This document shows positions 11,301 to 24,645 of a stretch of 64,000 bases of DNA, piece after piece (the stretch's first letter is position 1; each line of letters begins with the position of its first letter). Made by a program: the position numbers and the translations under genes. The notes beneath the pieces are model-generated. The model was given only the letters and a program-made list of their open reading frames with translations. It did no database searches and was not told the origin of the DNA. The DNA comes from Triangularia verruculosa (lineage: Eukaryota; Ascomycota; Sordariomycetes; Sordariales; Podosporaceae), in NCBI GenBank assembly GCA_033296885.1, contig MU863877.1, positions 1 through 64,000 on the forward strand, in the 5' to 3' direction.

Positions 11301-12889
11301 CTACTGCGCCCCTTTAACATTCTCCTTCACATTCAACGCCCATCTCAGCTTGTCCCTCGCCTCCCTCGCCTCCTCAATCGTCCTCTGCAGCACCTCCGCC
11401 TGCCTCACATTATCCTCCGTCAACCCCCTCAAGCTCTCGTCCTTCTCCTTCTTGTACCCCTCAAACATCTCCCACAGCGACTTGTTCTGCTTCTCCAAGT
11501 CACCAATCTCCACATACATCTGATCAATCATCTCCTCGTGCCTCCGAATCTTCTCATCGTCCTCCTTCCTCTTCTCGCTCAGCTCCTCAAACTCCTTCTT
11601 CATTTTGTCCGTCTTCTTCCTGTACTTCTCCCCCTCCCCGCCCCAGTGGCTCGCCAGCGCATTGTACCGCCCGTCCGTCAGCAGCACCTGGTTGTTCGCC
11701 TCCTCCACCTGTCTCTTGCACTCCGCCTTCACCTTCTCCAGCTCCTCCTTCCAAATCTTTTCTCTGTCCGTCGCCGAGACGGCTCGGCTGCGCTCGAGCT
11801 CCACCGTCTGCTGGAGGGCCTCAACTTGCCGCTCCTTACGCGCCAGCAACGTCTTGGTGACATTAACATCCAGCATCTGGCTCTCATGCTCGCGCGTCGT
11901 TCGATCGAGCTGGTCCTTCAACAACTGCGCCTGCTGCCGCGCCTCCTCCGCCCGCAGCCTCTCAATCTTGATGTCCCTCTTCAACGACTCGTTATCCGAC
12001 ACCAATCTGTTGATCACTCTGCCCGTCTTCCCCAACCCGGCTTTCCCGACCGAATTATCCCACCCCCCAGAAAGATGAGCCTCCCCTGCGGCAAGCGACA
12101 TCTCATTAGGAGTCGGGCCTCCTGGGTTGTCAGCTGCAGAAGGATACGAAGAGCCAGTAGCGCTAATACTGCTCCCCCGCTGCGGGATGTCACCCATGCT
12201 AGGGAATGACCGCAGCGTTCTCGCTCCTGGCGTGCTGTGCTGATCGCTGTTGTTGCTCTCGCCAATCGAAGCCCGTGACGGGCTAGGTCGCAATCTCGAC
12301 ACTGACGGGATTTTGTAGAGTCCGCCGTTGCTGTTGCTGTTGCTTGGGGTGAGGTTCGCCGACTCAGAAGACGACATACTCGCTGTGCTGTTTATGGAAC
12401 TGGAAAGAGCGGAATTTCTCGACGTTGTCGCGTTTGTGCCGTCGCTGCTCGAGTCTTCTCCCGACAACCGATCAAAACTTGCTACTGTGCGAATGGTTGA
12501 GTTCATGCGGCTCGGAGAAAGCGAAGATGCCGCGGCCGCCGAGGGTGACGGCGCTGCTGCTGCGGGTGCTGGCGTTGACTTCCCGTCTACTCCGTTTGCT
12601 GTTGTTCCTGCGGTCGTTCGTGGCATGGCAGAATTTATTGTGGCTTCTGAGGCCGGGGTAAGAGTCGCTCGAAACGAGGGGCGCGGGTCCTCCTGCTGCT
12701 GCTGCTGCGATGGTGGCCTCGCAGCCTTGTTATTATCACTGGAGTGTGGTGGCGGGGACCTGGCTCGGCTTGTTGGGCTCGGCGATGTTGGGGGAGAGGT
12801 GAGGGCGGCTTGTGCTTGTTGCTGTGCTCGAGGGGACAGCGGTGCTGCTGCGTCGACAGAATTTCGCGTCGATGATGAAGGAGATGCTT
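11301..12889 (-). CDS. She3-like coiled-coil protein (5' exon unresolved)
   Basis: About 530 residues are visible. The first 270 are Ser/Pro/Ala-rich and disordered, with poly-Gln near the start. From the motif RLVSDNESLKRDIKIERLRA onward there is a long charged coiled coil ending NVKENVKGAQ. The SDNESLKRDI stretch and layout match the fungal family named for yeast She3 ('SWI5-dependent HO expression protein 3'), an adaptor for mRNA transport. In filamentous fungi the cellular role is not established. No ATG opens this frame. A good acceptor (CCAAACAG) at 12890-12892 implies an upstream exon in phase 1, which I could not place. One option is the ATG near 13090. Confidence 0.65.
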
Positions 12890-12892
12890 CTG

Positions 12893-14839
12893 TTTGGAAA
12901 TAAACCAAAGATAAACCAACAAATTAGCTTCCCAGTCCGGTGTTATTCTCAACTTTTTAAAACACCACTTAAAAAACCAGCCCGTAGTTTCCGTGTCTTC
13001 TCCAACAAACCACACAGACAACAAGTTCTGCAGGTATCCGACTCCATCCTTGTCTGCAGGCCGACACCTTGCGCACACCTCCGGGACATGTGTCTCAGGC
13101 ACACAGGTGGAACCTCCACTTTCAAGTAAAAGGGGGGTGCGAGGGAGACCACATACTGCGTTCGTCACCGTCACGATCCGGATGTATGTTGAAAAAGCCC
13201 AACGCCTTTGCTGTGGTAGAATTTGGCCTCGCCTTCACAAGCTTGTTGCGCATTTTCCAGCAGTAAAAAGGGGGGTCGAAACAAGCAAATTAATTGTATC
13301 TCCTTCTAGTTGTAGTTTGTAGCAGGTCCGGCAGCGTTTGTTTCCACTTTCATAGCGGGTCGGGGGGTCGCTCGAGAGAGGCCCGCTGGAAAGCCCGACG
13401 CCTTGCTGTGTGTTTCGAATTGCCTGGAGGGTGCTTGTTTGTCAAAAAAAATCAATGAGACCGGATTTTCTATCAATTACCGCGCGCGTGTTGTGTGTAT
13501 GTTTTGTCGCAAGATACCAAAGCAATGAAAAAATGGCTAGTTTTAGTTGCATCAAGAAAGAAGAAGAGAAAGGTGAGATGTCGTCGCATATGAGCAGGAC
13601 AGCACCTTACCAATTGCATGTTTTCTTTTCTCTTGGCAATTAGCGTCTAGCGTGCAATTGGTAAGGCTACGCAATACGGTTATCAACATGGGGGGGACAG
13701 TTATTAGCCATCATCTCCAGACTCAAACTCCAAGGCGTTTTTAGAAACGGGCACGAGAAAACGGCAGATACTTCCTCAACCAATCCAGAATCCCCTTTGC
13801 ACCACACATGTTTACATCCTGTAGCCACTTGGACGGCCATCTTCATCAGCCAGATGGATTGGCTACCGATAACAGCTCCCCACATTTCATCTCGCACCAC
13901 CACAGCAACTGAATTGTTGGCGTTGCACTGAAAGCCAAAGCCTCCAAAACCGGCCTCAAACCCCTGGCTCTCGGGCCGCCGCCTTCGGGATGTGAGACCA
14001 GGGGTTTGCATCTTGCATCTACAAAAGTTGCATCTGCATTCACTTTCATCCTATTGCTTTGTGCCCCTTTCTTACATTCCGATTGTCAAAGCTGCAGTGC
14101 ATCTTCCTTTTGTTCCTGCAAGCTGCACCTCACAAAGAGCGTACCCCTAGCCCCTGAATGCGCCGGGGTAAACCCAGCCTCAGACCCTCCATCCGTTCTC
14201 ACATAATGAACAGTGAAAAGCCATCACTGAGAGTGCTTTCTTTTCCCATCTATCCATATGCCCGAAGAAAAAGTCTTCAAGACATGAGAGGCTGATCAAA
14301 ATCAAGCCAATGACAACCGCCAGCTCTTTAACCACCAAATTGAACATTCATGCACCAAGTTAGAGTCTCCGAAGTCTCGACAGATCAACACATGATGTAA
14401 TCCCAGACGCGTCATTCCCGAACCGCGTCAAACGCGCCCCATTAAATTGACCACCCTCAAATCCATATCATCTAGCCCCGGGCATGCAATAAATTTCATA
14501 CAATACTCAACATACAGGTATCTAATCCCCAAGCCAGCCCACCTCATACCCTGAAACTGGAAACTAGAAGCTAGGAACGAGCCTATCTACACCCTCTGTT
14601 CCCCGTCCCATTTTCCAGTTTATGCTGAAAAAAGCTGCTCGTCTGTTATGCCTATCCATATCTCATTTTTGCCTCTCCTGAACCATTGTATCAACCTCCC
14701 CCGTGTAGCAGGTCGTCCACCTCGTATATAAACAAACCCCTCCAAATCCCGTGAACATCTAGAAATGACCCGTATGCTGTTCATCTCCCCGTCCAATGGC
14801 CGTAATATACAGAACCTTTTTCATGTCCCTCCTCGTGCA
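12893..14839. other. Intergenic, 1.95 kb
   Basis: Holds the unresolved 5' exon and promoter of the She3-like gene and, from about 14200, the 3' region of the PTA1 gene. No other coding or RNA feature could be supported on either strand. Confidence 0.45.
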
Positions 14840-17559
14840 TTAAGCAGCAAGAGCAGCCCCATTCGCAGCCTGCTGAGCAGCTTGCAATTGCAACTGCTGA
14901 TCAACCCACCCCGGCCGCCACTTACTCAAGTACTTGGCTGCCAGCGGTCTCGCCTCCTCATCTGTTATCACCACATGATTAGCATCATCTTCTCTCCTAT
15001 ACCCTCTTTTCAGGAAATACTCACACTCAACCCAAATCCCCGTCACCGTATCCAACGCCAACTCCCTCACCGGCGGTCTCATCATCACCAAATACAGCAA
15101 ACTCGTCATCGCGAGCCCCAACGTATTCGGATCCCCGCACAGCGTCTTCAACCTCCCCAGCAACTCCCTACTCAGCTCCGGGATCTCCGCCAGAAACCTG
15201 GTAAGCACCTTGTCCTGCCCCGTAATGAACGTCATGAACCCATCCAGCAGCCTCAACGCCCACGTCTCGTAATGAAGCGGCGCATTCTCCACCCCCAACC
15301 GCTTGGTAAGCTGATCATTATACCACTCCTCGCTGAGCCAGGCGACTGCGATTTCTATTCTCGGCCGCCAGTCCTCGAGGATGTAGGTAAACAGCATTTC
15401 ACGGGTGGCGTTGTTGAAGGTAGAGGCCACCGGGGGACGGGGGACAGCGCCGCCGTCTTCGGCTTTGATAGGGCCTTGTTGTTCCTCTAGGCCGAATGTA
15501 CTACGAGTGGCGAGGCGGGTGACGACGGTAAGCCAGGAGTCGCGGTCATAGGAGGAGGCCGCGAGGCGGTTGATACCCGCTTTTGGCTTTTTGGCTGGAC
15601 CTTCTGATGATAGGGAGGATAGAGGGCCGAAGACGCGGGATGCGGCGACGGTGCTGAGCTTGGAGGCTACATTGGCGTCGATCAAAGGTGGCGGTGGGAG
15701 GGTAAATGGGCCGAGACCAAGGGCAGCGTTAGGGTTGGCGTACTCGTCGAGCGAGGTCTCGGGGGGTGCGTTGTCGAGCTTGTTAAGGATCTGCTCTGTG
15801 TCTTCAGCAGCATCCAGGTTTGGTTCGTAATCGTCATCATCTTCTTCCACACCCAGAGGCGCAGTAGCCGGGTTAATAGCAGGTGGCACCGCAGCTCCCT
15901 GGGCTGCGTACTGAGCTGCCGCCGTCACCGCAGCAGCCTGAAGAGTATGTAGACGGCTTCTAACTCCATTCACTGCAAAGTCCAAGACACTCTGGTCTAT
16001 GGTGTTGAGTGTCCTCGCCACAATCTTAGCGACCAGGTTGGCCGGGATGTTGGTAGCATCAAAAGCCTGGAGGCCTGGATTGTTGGTCAAAGTGAAAATA
16101 GCAGCAAGAGTCTGTGGCCCAGGTGCTAATGGTGGGACCACAACTGGCTGTACTGGCGCAGCAGGCCCAGGGGCAACAGCAGCAGTGGTCTCCATTTTCT
16201 GCCTCTTGAGATCGCCATATTGGGCAGCCGCTTGGTCAGCAAGTTGTCTCTTGCGACCCGCTTCGTCAAAAATCTCGGCGCGAGAGCGCATGAGCCGCTC
16301 AACATATTGTTGAATACGACCGCCATGTTGGTTGTTAGGGTCCCTAAACATAATTAGTTAGCAATGTCTCGGCGTCACCCCTAATTACCCCTGAGTCGCC
16401 GACATACCTCTTCAAAATATTGATCATGAGCATGCGTGTCGTCTTCTCCATTGACTTCATCAGCACCTTGTTTTTGGGCGTCATCGGTGAATTGGCCAAC
16501 TTGAGGGGATTAAAGTTGAGCACACAGTTAATGATGCGGTTGGAGGTGCTTGGCCTGGTTCGAATCAAGATCGAAAGGCAGTTCAGTGTTGCATCGACAA
16601 GGAGGGCATCGCTGCTGTTATCCTGTAGTACCGCCAACATCCGATCGAGAAGGCCAGTAGCCTCCGCTTCCATCAATCGTGGGTCTAACAGTGGGTGATT
16701 CGGTGGCACCATGCCCAGGGAGATATCGAGTCCGCCGTACTTGGCCTCCTGGCCGTTGGAAACTGTTTGGGCAAGCACAACACGCTGCGCAAACTTGATG
16801 CAGCTCAGTCTGACGGGCGCTGGGGCTCCATCCCATATCCGGAGAATTCTTGACTTGATCGCGGAGATCTGTTCCCAAGCCTCGACGTGATAGCTGTTGT
16901 GCATACTGTAGCGATTTCAGTTAGCAAATATGACCGACTTGAGGGCGGACCCAGCCATCATCTGAATGGACACAGCGTGCGCATATCATATCCAAACAGT
17001 GAACGGACTTCTCCCCTTGAGAAAGAGAGAGGAACCAAGCGGGCGTAGCGCTCCAATGGGGAAAGAGGATGGAAGCAAGCGGCATATCAAAGCATATCCC
17101 TTGTCCCTCCCCATTACGATACGCAGCCCAGTTTGGCTTCTCACATCCGACGACGAAGATGGCAAGGGCATCAATCACAGCAAGTCACAGTATCAAGCAA
17201 TGGTCGAGTACTACTTACATCCACCTCATCACAATCGGGTACGCGCTAGCCGCCGCAGCGATGCTAGCCTTCAGCACGATTGCATCATCCTGCTCACCCT
17301 CCAACAGTGACTTGAGTGTGTCAAGCACGGCGAGCGTCAAGCTCTCCTTGTCGCGCGTCGAGAGCACTGGAGTGGCCAGCGACTCGGCCAAGAATTCAGC
17401 TCCCCATCTCTTGAGTTCAATCGACGATGTTGGTCCGATAACTGGTAAGACGCCCTTGACGATGCGGTCGTAGTAAGCCGAGTTCTCCAAGGCAAGCTTT
17501 CGAGCGGCCTGGAGTTGTTTGAGCTGCTCCTCAATGGGAACAGCTGGTGTTGACGCCAT
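14840..17559 (-). CDS. PTA1: Pta1/symplekin, mRNA cleavage-polyadenylation factor
   Basis: Three exons (17559-17219, 16905-16408, 16343-14840) give 780 residues. The N-terminal half is the symplekin/Pta1 helical-repeat domain, recognisable by EQLKQLQAARKLALEN, by IKFAQRVVLAQ and by NHPLL...LEAEA-type HEAT helices across about residues 1-330. The rest has an Ala/Pro-rich linker and a conserved C-terminal helical part. Pta1 is the scaffold of the nuclear cleavage and polyadenylation factor and holds the phosphatase module. The first intron is 313 nt, long for this genome, with GTAAGT and a GCTAAC branch. The second is 64 nt. The final exon ends with Gln/Ala repeats. Confidence 0.9.
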
Positions 17560-18718
17560 GGCCGATGGTATGTGTCTTTCTTGCGACTCGGTCGATGTTG
17601 TTTGTTTGGTGTATTGTCGTATCAGGGAAAACCACACCTCCCACAGAGCGACCGACCGACCGACCGACCGAGGAGAGAGGTTCGACTTCCTCTTGGTGGG
17701 GCAATGTGGGATATATACGGCAAGATAGCGAGAGCGGGATGGGAAGATAGCAGTATGTGGGTAGGCAACAAATAGCGAAGAAAGAAGTCTGTCGGGCAAC
17801 AAAGGTTGGTCAAGATTCTACAGAGAAAAGTTGCCGAATGTGTGCCTTGTGTGTGTGCCTGGGTTGTGCAGGAAATAGATGGGATTTGACACAGCTTACT
17901 TTCAAGAAATCTCAGGGCCGTGCCAAGTCCAAAGCTCCTGAAAGAAAACACACTGTGGTCCTCTTCGTTGGTGAAATGTTGTGGAAGTCGCGATGGACAA
18001 CAAGTGCTCTCCAAGTCTACTAGAACTTCCCAACTGCTTGCTCCAGCTGGCCGATTGACCGAAGCCCTGTCGCGTGACCGATATCACACCCACAATCAGA
18101 TACTTCTCTTGATTTTCGCCAATGACGAAAGCCCCCAATGGTCACTCTGCGCCTTGAGGTGTCGATATCCGTCCCAACGCTGTGGAGTTGTCAATTTCTG
18201 GCGTGGGCGCAAAAGTTGACCGTGTCGCGATTGAAAGCAAAAAAGTCGTAGCGGATGCTGCGCCAAGTCGGAAAGAAGTTAGGGACAAAGTGCCACAAGA
18301 GCCATCAATTCCATCGTCATCAACGGCTACAGCAGTTCCGAGTAAGATCTTTGTCGCGACCTGCCTGGTATTCTCTTTTCGCCGTGTTATTCCAGTAGAG
18401 TCGCTCTTGGTGAATGGCCGGGTTGACGTTCTTCAAGATGTAGGAGCCTTGAGAGACGCGCCCCTGGAAGCAGAAGCTCAGTGACGTGAAAGGATCCAGC
18501 ACCCTTGTCTCACGCATGCATGGCCTGCCCTGATTGGCCCCTTTCCGATAAGCTCTTATCAGCCCACTCCTGCCCTCGGCAGCATCCGTCAACCTTTGCC
18601 CTGACGTATCATACCATTTTCCTTACGTGAGTGGGATGTAACTGATTCTTCGGCATAGCTCGGCGCAAAGCAAACTCACGATCGCATCGCATCGCAACAG
18701 CGGAACAAAACAGACAAG
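17560..18718. other. Divergent promoter region PTA1-COA3
   Basis: 1.16 kb between two divergent starts. It contains a short (CGAC)n run at 17649-17670 in the PTA1 leader. No coding feature could be supported here. Confidence 0.5.
17647..17671. repeat. Tetranucleotide microsatellite (CGAC)n
   Basis: About five and a half perfect copies of a four-base unit, lying in the presumed 5' leader of PTA1. Confidence 0.9.
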
Positions 18719-19100
18719 ATGTCGGGGTATGAATAGCTCAATTTCTCTGACTGACTTTTACTGCTGTTATCTGACATGTTTTTTTTGCAACACTCCAGAC
18801 TTAGGCATAACTCATACTACGACAAGAAGCTGGCCCAGTCACCCGCTCTGGTCCGCGCCCGCCGGCCCTACCTCTTTAAGAACATCTTTACCGGTCTCGC
18901 ACTCATTGGTGTCACTGCCAGTATCTGTACGAACTTCCGTTTTATGCCTTGAGCTATTCTTCTTTCACAGTCCTGGAGGCTAATCCGGGTACCTTATCCA
19001 CACAGACACCTACACCCTGATGGCGGTTGGCCAAGATGATTTCGAGGACGTCAAGGTACCCGATGTGCCTGTGCAACCGGCGCAACCTGCGAAGAAATAA
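18719..19100 (+). CDS. COA3: Cytochrome c oxidase assembly factor Coa3
   Basis: Three exons: 18719-18726 (only 8 nt), 18799-18926 and 19006-19100, giving 76 residues. The protein reads MSGLRHNSYYDKKLAQSP, then ALVRARRPYLFKNI, one membrane helix (FTGLALIGVTASIYTYTLMAV), then GQDDFEDVKVPD. This is the Coa3/CCDC56 pattern: a short inner-membrane mitochondrial protein that binds newly made Cox1 and couples its synthesis to complex IV assembly. Length and motif order match the family. No continuous open frame of normal size exists, so automatic ORF calling misses it. Confidence 0.9.
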
Positions 19101-19755
19101 ACGGAGGACAATAGCAAAGTGTGTAAAAGGGGTTACAACTAGGTACGCTGCTACTTTGGTGTAGTGCGTAGTGTATGAGTATATCTTGGGCCGGCTCTTG
19201 CAGGAAGCAAGTTGGGCAATATCAAGACGGCGTTTTGGGAAAAGCAATACCACGAACAAGTGCATTTTTTTGACAAAAAAAAGAGATCAAGCTCCCATTC
19301 AGTCTCTCACTCATCCATGTGGCCCAACGACTGCACATGATCGCAGACCTGCCAAAACTCACGGAATAATCTTCCCAAGACGCCTGGTATCTGCCAAAAA
19401 GAGTACATACAAACAAAGCAAGCCAACACATCAGGCTGGTCATAAGCCAACTTTGCCCGCCAGACGCGAGCTAACACCAATGAAGCGTGGCAACAGAGCT
19501 TTTCGAATCATACATCCTCCCACTCTATGTAACATGTCATCCGAACAAACCAAGTGCCCCTGTCATTCGTTTCCACACATTACGGTATATGTGTTCCCTT
19601 CAACGCCGCACATCGAAACATGCCCCATATGTCAAAGCTTCATACAACCCTACATTATATGCCCAAATGATCCAGCCCAAAACTCCGCTTGGTCCATACA
19701 GCCGCTAGTCTTTCAAAGGAAAACAAATGCGAACGAGAGAAAAGACAAAAAAAAA
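19101..19755. other. 3' intergenic COA3-DEP1, 655 bp
   Basis: Convergent 3' regions of COA3 and the DEP1-like gene. The long plus-strand open frame starting at 19171 runs into the antisense of the last DEP1 exon and is a shadow. Confidence 0.5.
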
Positions 19756-22022
19756 TTAAGACGCCTGTATCCCTGGGTCACGCCGGAATGGCCCAGGGCC
19801 TAGTTTTGCCCTTTTAATGGCCTCGGCGGTGCTGGGCGAGTGACTTTTGTGCGGCTGAATAAGCGAGTCACCGTTTGGCATCGTCGAAGTGCTAGAAGAG
19901 AAGAGAGGACCAGGCTGTTGTGAGTGTCTTCTAGGCCCCGGTGCTTGTGCTGGCGTCGGTGCTGAGCCGGGTGCGAAAACAGGCTGTAGGTTTTGCTCTC
20001 GTCGTTGTGCTTGCTGTTGTCGATGAGCTGGATGCCTCGGATTAAGCCAAGGTGTCTGCTCGATAAACTGCTCCCCCGCAAGCCCAAGCGATGGTCCAAA
20101 TCCTGCTGTCAGGTCCTGGTGGAAAGTCGGTGGAGGGTGGGTTGCGACCGATCTAGGTACCGGCTCACGAGCGCTCTAGAAAGATGCGTCAGTCTGAGCC
20201 GCCCTCCAATAATCCTAGACCCTTCTCATACTCACTGCGATAGCTTCCAAGTCGTCCTCCAGTTGTTCTTCTGTAACCCCTGATATCGCGGGCGCCGCGG
20301 GGAAGCCGACATGTTTCGCAAACCCGGATAGTATTGACACCTCTCTTGTGTATGACACGGCCTGTCTGACCGCCTGGGTCTTTGTTGCCGGGAACCCTAG
20401 ACCGTATTCCGGGATGACACTTGTCAATCGTCTTCTTTCCTGTTGGATGTCGTACCAATCTTGGCCGAGACCCTCAATTGTCTTTTCTCGTTCGGCACGC
20501 ACAGACTGGTAGAACTGCGACATGATTTGTGCCCGCTCCGCGACCGCTCGGTGGTTGAGTACAGACATTTTGAACTGCAACTCGAGCTGGCTCTTCCGTA
20601 TTGTTTCCGCTCGTCGTTCTTCGAGGCATTGGAGCATGGCAAGGAGTTCGTGATGTGTAGGGGTATCGCTCATGAGCATTTCTTCCTCGCGGTTGAGTTG
20701 GTCTAAACGTTCCTGGTAGAGACTGGTCAAAGTTAGAGGATACTGCCGCTCAATTGAGAACATCTTAAACAACGTACCGCTCCCGAAAGTTGGAGAACTG
20801 TTTCTCGATTGCGGCAAGCTCTTCCCAAGCTGCCTTCTTGCGCTCCACTGTTCCGAACATTAGCTTCGCCGACATACAACACCCAGAACAGCGAATGCTT
20901 ACACTCTTCTTCGTTCCTGTGCGCTGCTTCAGCCTCCTCGTCAACCTCGTCAGCGGTGCGATCCTCTGCTTGAGGCGTTGGCACACCACTGGGAGCGTCG
21001 GCATCCTCGGGAGGCTCATCTGGAGCTTCCAAAGGCGTGCCAGCTTCTGGGCTTTTGCTTTTTCGCCTTTTTACAGGGATGCGCTTCCCCTTCTTGCCTC
21101 TACTCGATGTCGTAACAACCTCTTCAACCGACTCCACAGGTGTGCTCTTGATCTCTTCAGCAACGACCGGTTCTTCAATGTTATCCTCTTCGGCAGTGTG
21201 TTCCCCGCTTTGCGGAGCTGTTGATAGTACATCGTCGTCCATCATCGGGATGTCATCAGCCGAGAATTCGCGGTCGGCGGGGTCAATCGAAGCAGCTCGT
21301 TTCTTAGGAGGCAGCTCAGCTTCCGGTGGCTCTGCAACCGAAGATCGCTTTCGTTTCTTAGACTCAGACGAATCATCGCTGTTGGCTTGTGATGTCGGCT
21401 GTTCTGTAGAACTGATTATCTGGTTCTTCTTGGCTTGTGCGGGCGATCGTGGAGGAAGCCGTCGCGATGGCCTCTTGGTAGGCTTGTCCTCGCGATCGCT
21501 GGACGCCATTGACACGTCGCCATCATCTGCTGCCTCTTCGTCTTCAGAGCTATTCTCCCCGTTCGGAGTGTCTTCAACGTTTATGTCGGCTTGAAGCTGC
21601 TGTTGAAGCTTGCTGGGGCTTCTCTCAAAGACCCGCTCGCGGCGATCGGTGAATCGTCGGATTCCCGCACCATCGGCGGTGTTTACGATGTCGCGCGTCG
21701 CACCACCTTTCGGAGGTGTGTCGAAGAGTCGTTCGGTTTCTGCTTCGGAGTCATTGACGTCCGCTTCGGATAACTTGCTGTCCTCGTCGGCGTCTGGCTC
21801 GGAAACGAGGTCGGATTCTGGCACGCCATGAGCTCCGTTCCTTTTGGGAGTGCTGTGTGTATTGCTCTCGTCATCTTTCATTTCAAGGTCTGGCTCGTCA
21901 TGGTCGCCGTACTTGTCCTCGACCTCGCTCAAAGGGCTTGAGAGGTTGCTGGGGCTGTTGTCCAGCAGGTGTGGAGGAGGACTCGACACTGCCAAAGGCA
22001 ACACGGTGTCACCGGTAGCCAT
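19756..22022 (-). CDS. DEP1: DEP1/Sds3-like subunit of the Rpd3L deacetylase complex
   Basis: Four exons (22022-20903, 20847-20778, 20722-20236, 20175-19756) close to 698 residues. The first 370 residues are acidic and Ser-rich with many SP/TP sites and a KRKR nuclear signal. They are followed by an Sds3-like domain across about 365-560: ERKKAAWEELAAIEKQF, RERLYQERLDQLNREE, LEERRAETIRKSQLELQF and later YDIQQERRRL. This order, long acidic N-terminus then Sds3-like coil, fits Dep1 better than Sds3. Dep1 is a structural subunit of the Rpd3L histone deacetylase corepressor. The last exon (Pro/Gln-rich) has no ATG near its start, so it is easily missed. Confidence 0.8.
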
Positions 22023-22740
22023 TGCAGACCATGCGATTCTTGTGATGGGTAACCGATGGGTGTTGCGATGTTGGTGGTTGGCGTTGTAGGTGGCTGGAAG
22101 AAGACGACCGCGCAAAATTGACTGGCGGCTTCACGAGCGGGCAGCTCGACGCCAGAACGGGGTTGCGCGACGACGAGAGGGGGAAAAGAGACAAGATACC
22201 AAGCCAAAAAGAGTACCGCTGGATGCAGGGTAGACAGATACGTCGGCTTCCGTGTTCCGATTCCAAGATATGCGTGGTGGTGCGGTGTGTGGGCAGATGT
22301 GGGATGCTCGCTGGTGGCTATTGACAAGAAGCTGGGAATGCGGCACCCAGAAGCACCGGGAGGGAACACAGATGGGCGGATGGGGCCTGCTGCTTCCTTT
22401 GCCTGCCCGCCTGCCCGATTTCCAGCGAATGACGGGGCGGTGGGGCGCGGCAGTATCGATAAGCTGCGATAAGCGAATTTTCCTGGCTTTGGTCCCCACT
22501 TTTATTTGCGCCGGGGACCAAGCAAAGAAGTTGTTCATTGATTCCTCCCAAAATTTTGAAGGGAAAGCTGCTTGGAGCTGCGGATTCTCCAGAGATTGCA
22601 GAAACACACCAATTTTTGCCCGGTATTCAGAAAAAAAGCTCCTTGTACCTCTCCAATACCTTTGCGCCTTCTTTGCTCGACAGTTTGATCTCTTTTGTCG
22701 CTTGCGCATCGTGGACCTGAAGCTCGACCACATCAACACC
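22023..22740. other. Divergent promoter DEP1-NOP12
   Basis: 718 bp between the divergent DEP1 and NOP12 starts. The frame of DEP1 stays open upstream to 22115, but the ATG at 22022 is the first one with a conserved-looking continuation. No other feature is seen. Confidence 0.5.
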
Positions 22741-24645
22741 ATGGCGAAAAGGTCCGTACCAAGCCATTGAGCCCACAAATCAGCCAGTGTACGTTGCTAA
22801 CTTGGTTGTCTACAGCAAATCTCTCACGGCGCCATCCAAGGCCGTCGACCCTGCTCTGGATTCCTTGTTTGCCACAAGTGTTAGTTGGCAACTGATACTG
22901 TCAATTGGTCTAAGCAGAAGCTGACAATACTCCAGGCTGGCCCAGTTCAAGCGCCCCCCAAGTCTCGATATTCCGAATTGCCGCCCCCGAAATCGAATGT
23001 CGCCCCTGAAGAGTCTGACGAGGAAGATGAGGATGAAGAGGATGACGAAGAGCTTTCTGAACTGGAAGATGGCGCCGATCTTGAAGATTTCATTGACATG
23101 GAAGCAAGCGAAGAGTCTGGCGCAGAAGGATCCGAGGACGAAGAAGATTCCGACGCCAACGAAGGCGAAGACGATGATGCGAGCGACAGCATGAGTGTCG
23201 ACGACGAAGCCGAGGCCGCAGAGGTTCTTGAGTCGGCGGTATCAGCAAGCAAGGCCGAAGAAGAAGACGGCCGCAAGAGGAAACGGAAACAACGGAACGA
23301 CGACGAAGATCTCGAGGCCAAGTACTTTGAACGTCTTCAGGAGGATGACGAGGAAGAGCCATCAGGGAAAAGGCGCAAGGATGCGAGTGGGAAGGCTGCG
23401 GCTGTTGAGAAAGCGGAGAAGGACAATGACAAGGAGGGAGACGAAAACTCTGATACCGAGATTCCGAAGCACGAATCTCTGACAGCCAATGATGCCGCTT
23501 CGGAGCTGGAGAAGGCAAACCGCACCGTTTTCCTCAGCAACGTCGCCTTGGAGGCGGCGACCTCGCGCACAGCCAAGAAGACACTTCTGAAGCATCTCGC
23601 CTCGATCCTAGATGCGAAAGCAGATCCGCCACAAAAGGTCGAATCCATTCGGTTCCGCTCAACAGCCTTCGCCACCGCTGGTATCCCTAAGCGTGCAGCC
23701 TTCATCAAGAAAGAGGTCATGGAGGCGACCACAAAGTGCACCAACGCCTATGCTGTTTACAGCACCCCCCAATGTGTTCGTCTGGCGGTGCAAAAGCTTA
23801 ACGGTACTGTCGTGTTGGATCGCCATCTCAGAGTCGACAGTGTTGCCCATCCAGCCCAGGTCGATCACAAGCGCTGCGTGTTCGTCGGAAACCTGGGCTT
23901 TGTGGACGATGAAACTGTACTGAACGTCAAGGTTGACGAGGAGGGTAACCAGACAACGACAAAGAAGAAGCGGACCAAGCAGCCCATGGATGTCGAGGAG
24001 GGTTTGTGGAGAGTCTTCGGCAAGGAGGCTGGCAAGGTCGAGAGCGTCCGTGTCGTAAGAGACAACGTCACCCGTGTCGGCAAGGGTATCGCCTATGTCC
24101 AGTTTTATGACGGCAACGACGTCGAGAAGGCCATTTTGCTGGAAGGAAAGAAGTTCCCCCCTATGCTTCCCCGTGAGCTTCGCGTATCGAGATGCAAGGC
24201 TCCTCACAAGACAGCCAGAGCGATGGAGGCCAAACACGGCAAGGCTGGTCCTCCATCGAAGGGAGACCGCAAGGGCAAGAAGGGCTCTAGCTATGTGCCC
24301 AAGATTACACCTGAGGCTCAGACGTTGGCTGGGAGAGCCGGCAAGCTACTTGGTAAAGGTGGCGCTGCCAAACTGACGGGCGGGGATAAGAGAAAGGACA
24401 GGAAAGACAGGCCCCGTCGGGAATCTGCTGGTGCGCCGCAAAGTCAACCCAGCGGTATCAGGCCACCGGAGGATTTTGTTTTTGAAGGCAGGCGTGCCAG
24501 CGCCAAGGATGGCAAACCAAAAGATCTCAAGTTCAAGGGCGCAAGAAACGGCGAGAAGAGAGGGTACAAGAAGAAGACGGGTGGTCCCACTGGAAGGGGA
24601 GCTGCAAGAGCAGCGAAGTGGAGGGAGGATGGTGCGAAGAAATAA
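22741..24645 (+). CDS. NOP12: Nop12, nucleolar RNA-binding protein
   Basis: Three exons: 22741-22751 (11 nt), 22816-22879, 22936-24645, giving 594 residues. The N-terminus reads MAKSKSLTAPSKAVDPALDS, then AGPVQAPPKSRYSELPPP. A long acidic stretch lies at about 45-200. Two RNA-recognition motifs follow, at about 220-330 (RNP2 TVFLSNVAL) and 337-445 (RNP2 CVFVGNLGF, RNP1-like GKGIAYVQF). The tail is Lys/Arg/Gly-rich. This is the Nop12 layout. In yeast the protein binds pre-25S rRNA and helps 60S subunit maturation in the nucleolus. The first donor is GTCCGT, an unusual but GT-type site. Confidence 0.92.

Noticed and set aside
16909..17218. Possible snoRNA or extra exon in the long PTA1 intron
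   Set aside because: Only a loose C-box-like AGATGATG and a CTGA next to the branch site. No pairing stem, and the 85-codon frame inside is not conserved-looking.
19171..19803. 210-codon plus-strand frame
   Set aside because: Its end runs antisense through the last coding exon of the DEP1-like gene, and the rest is convergent 3' sequence.
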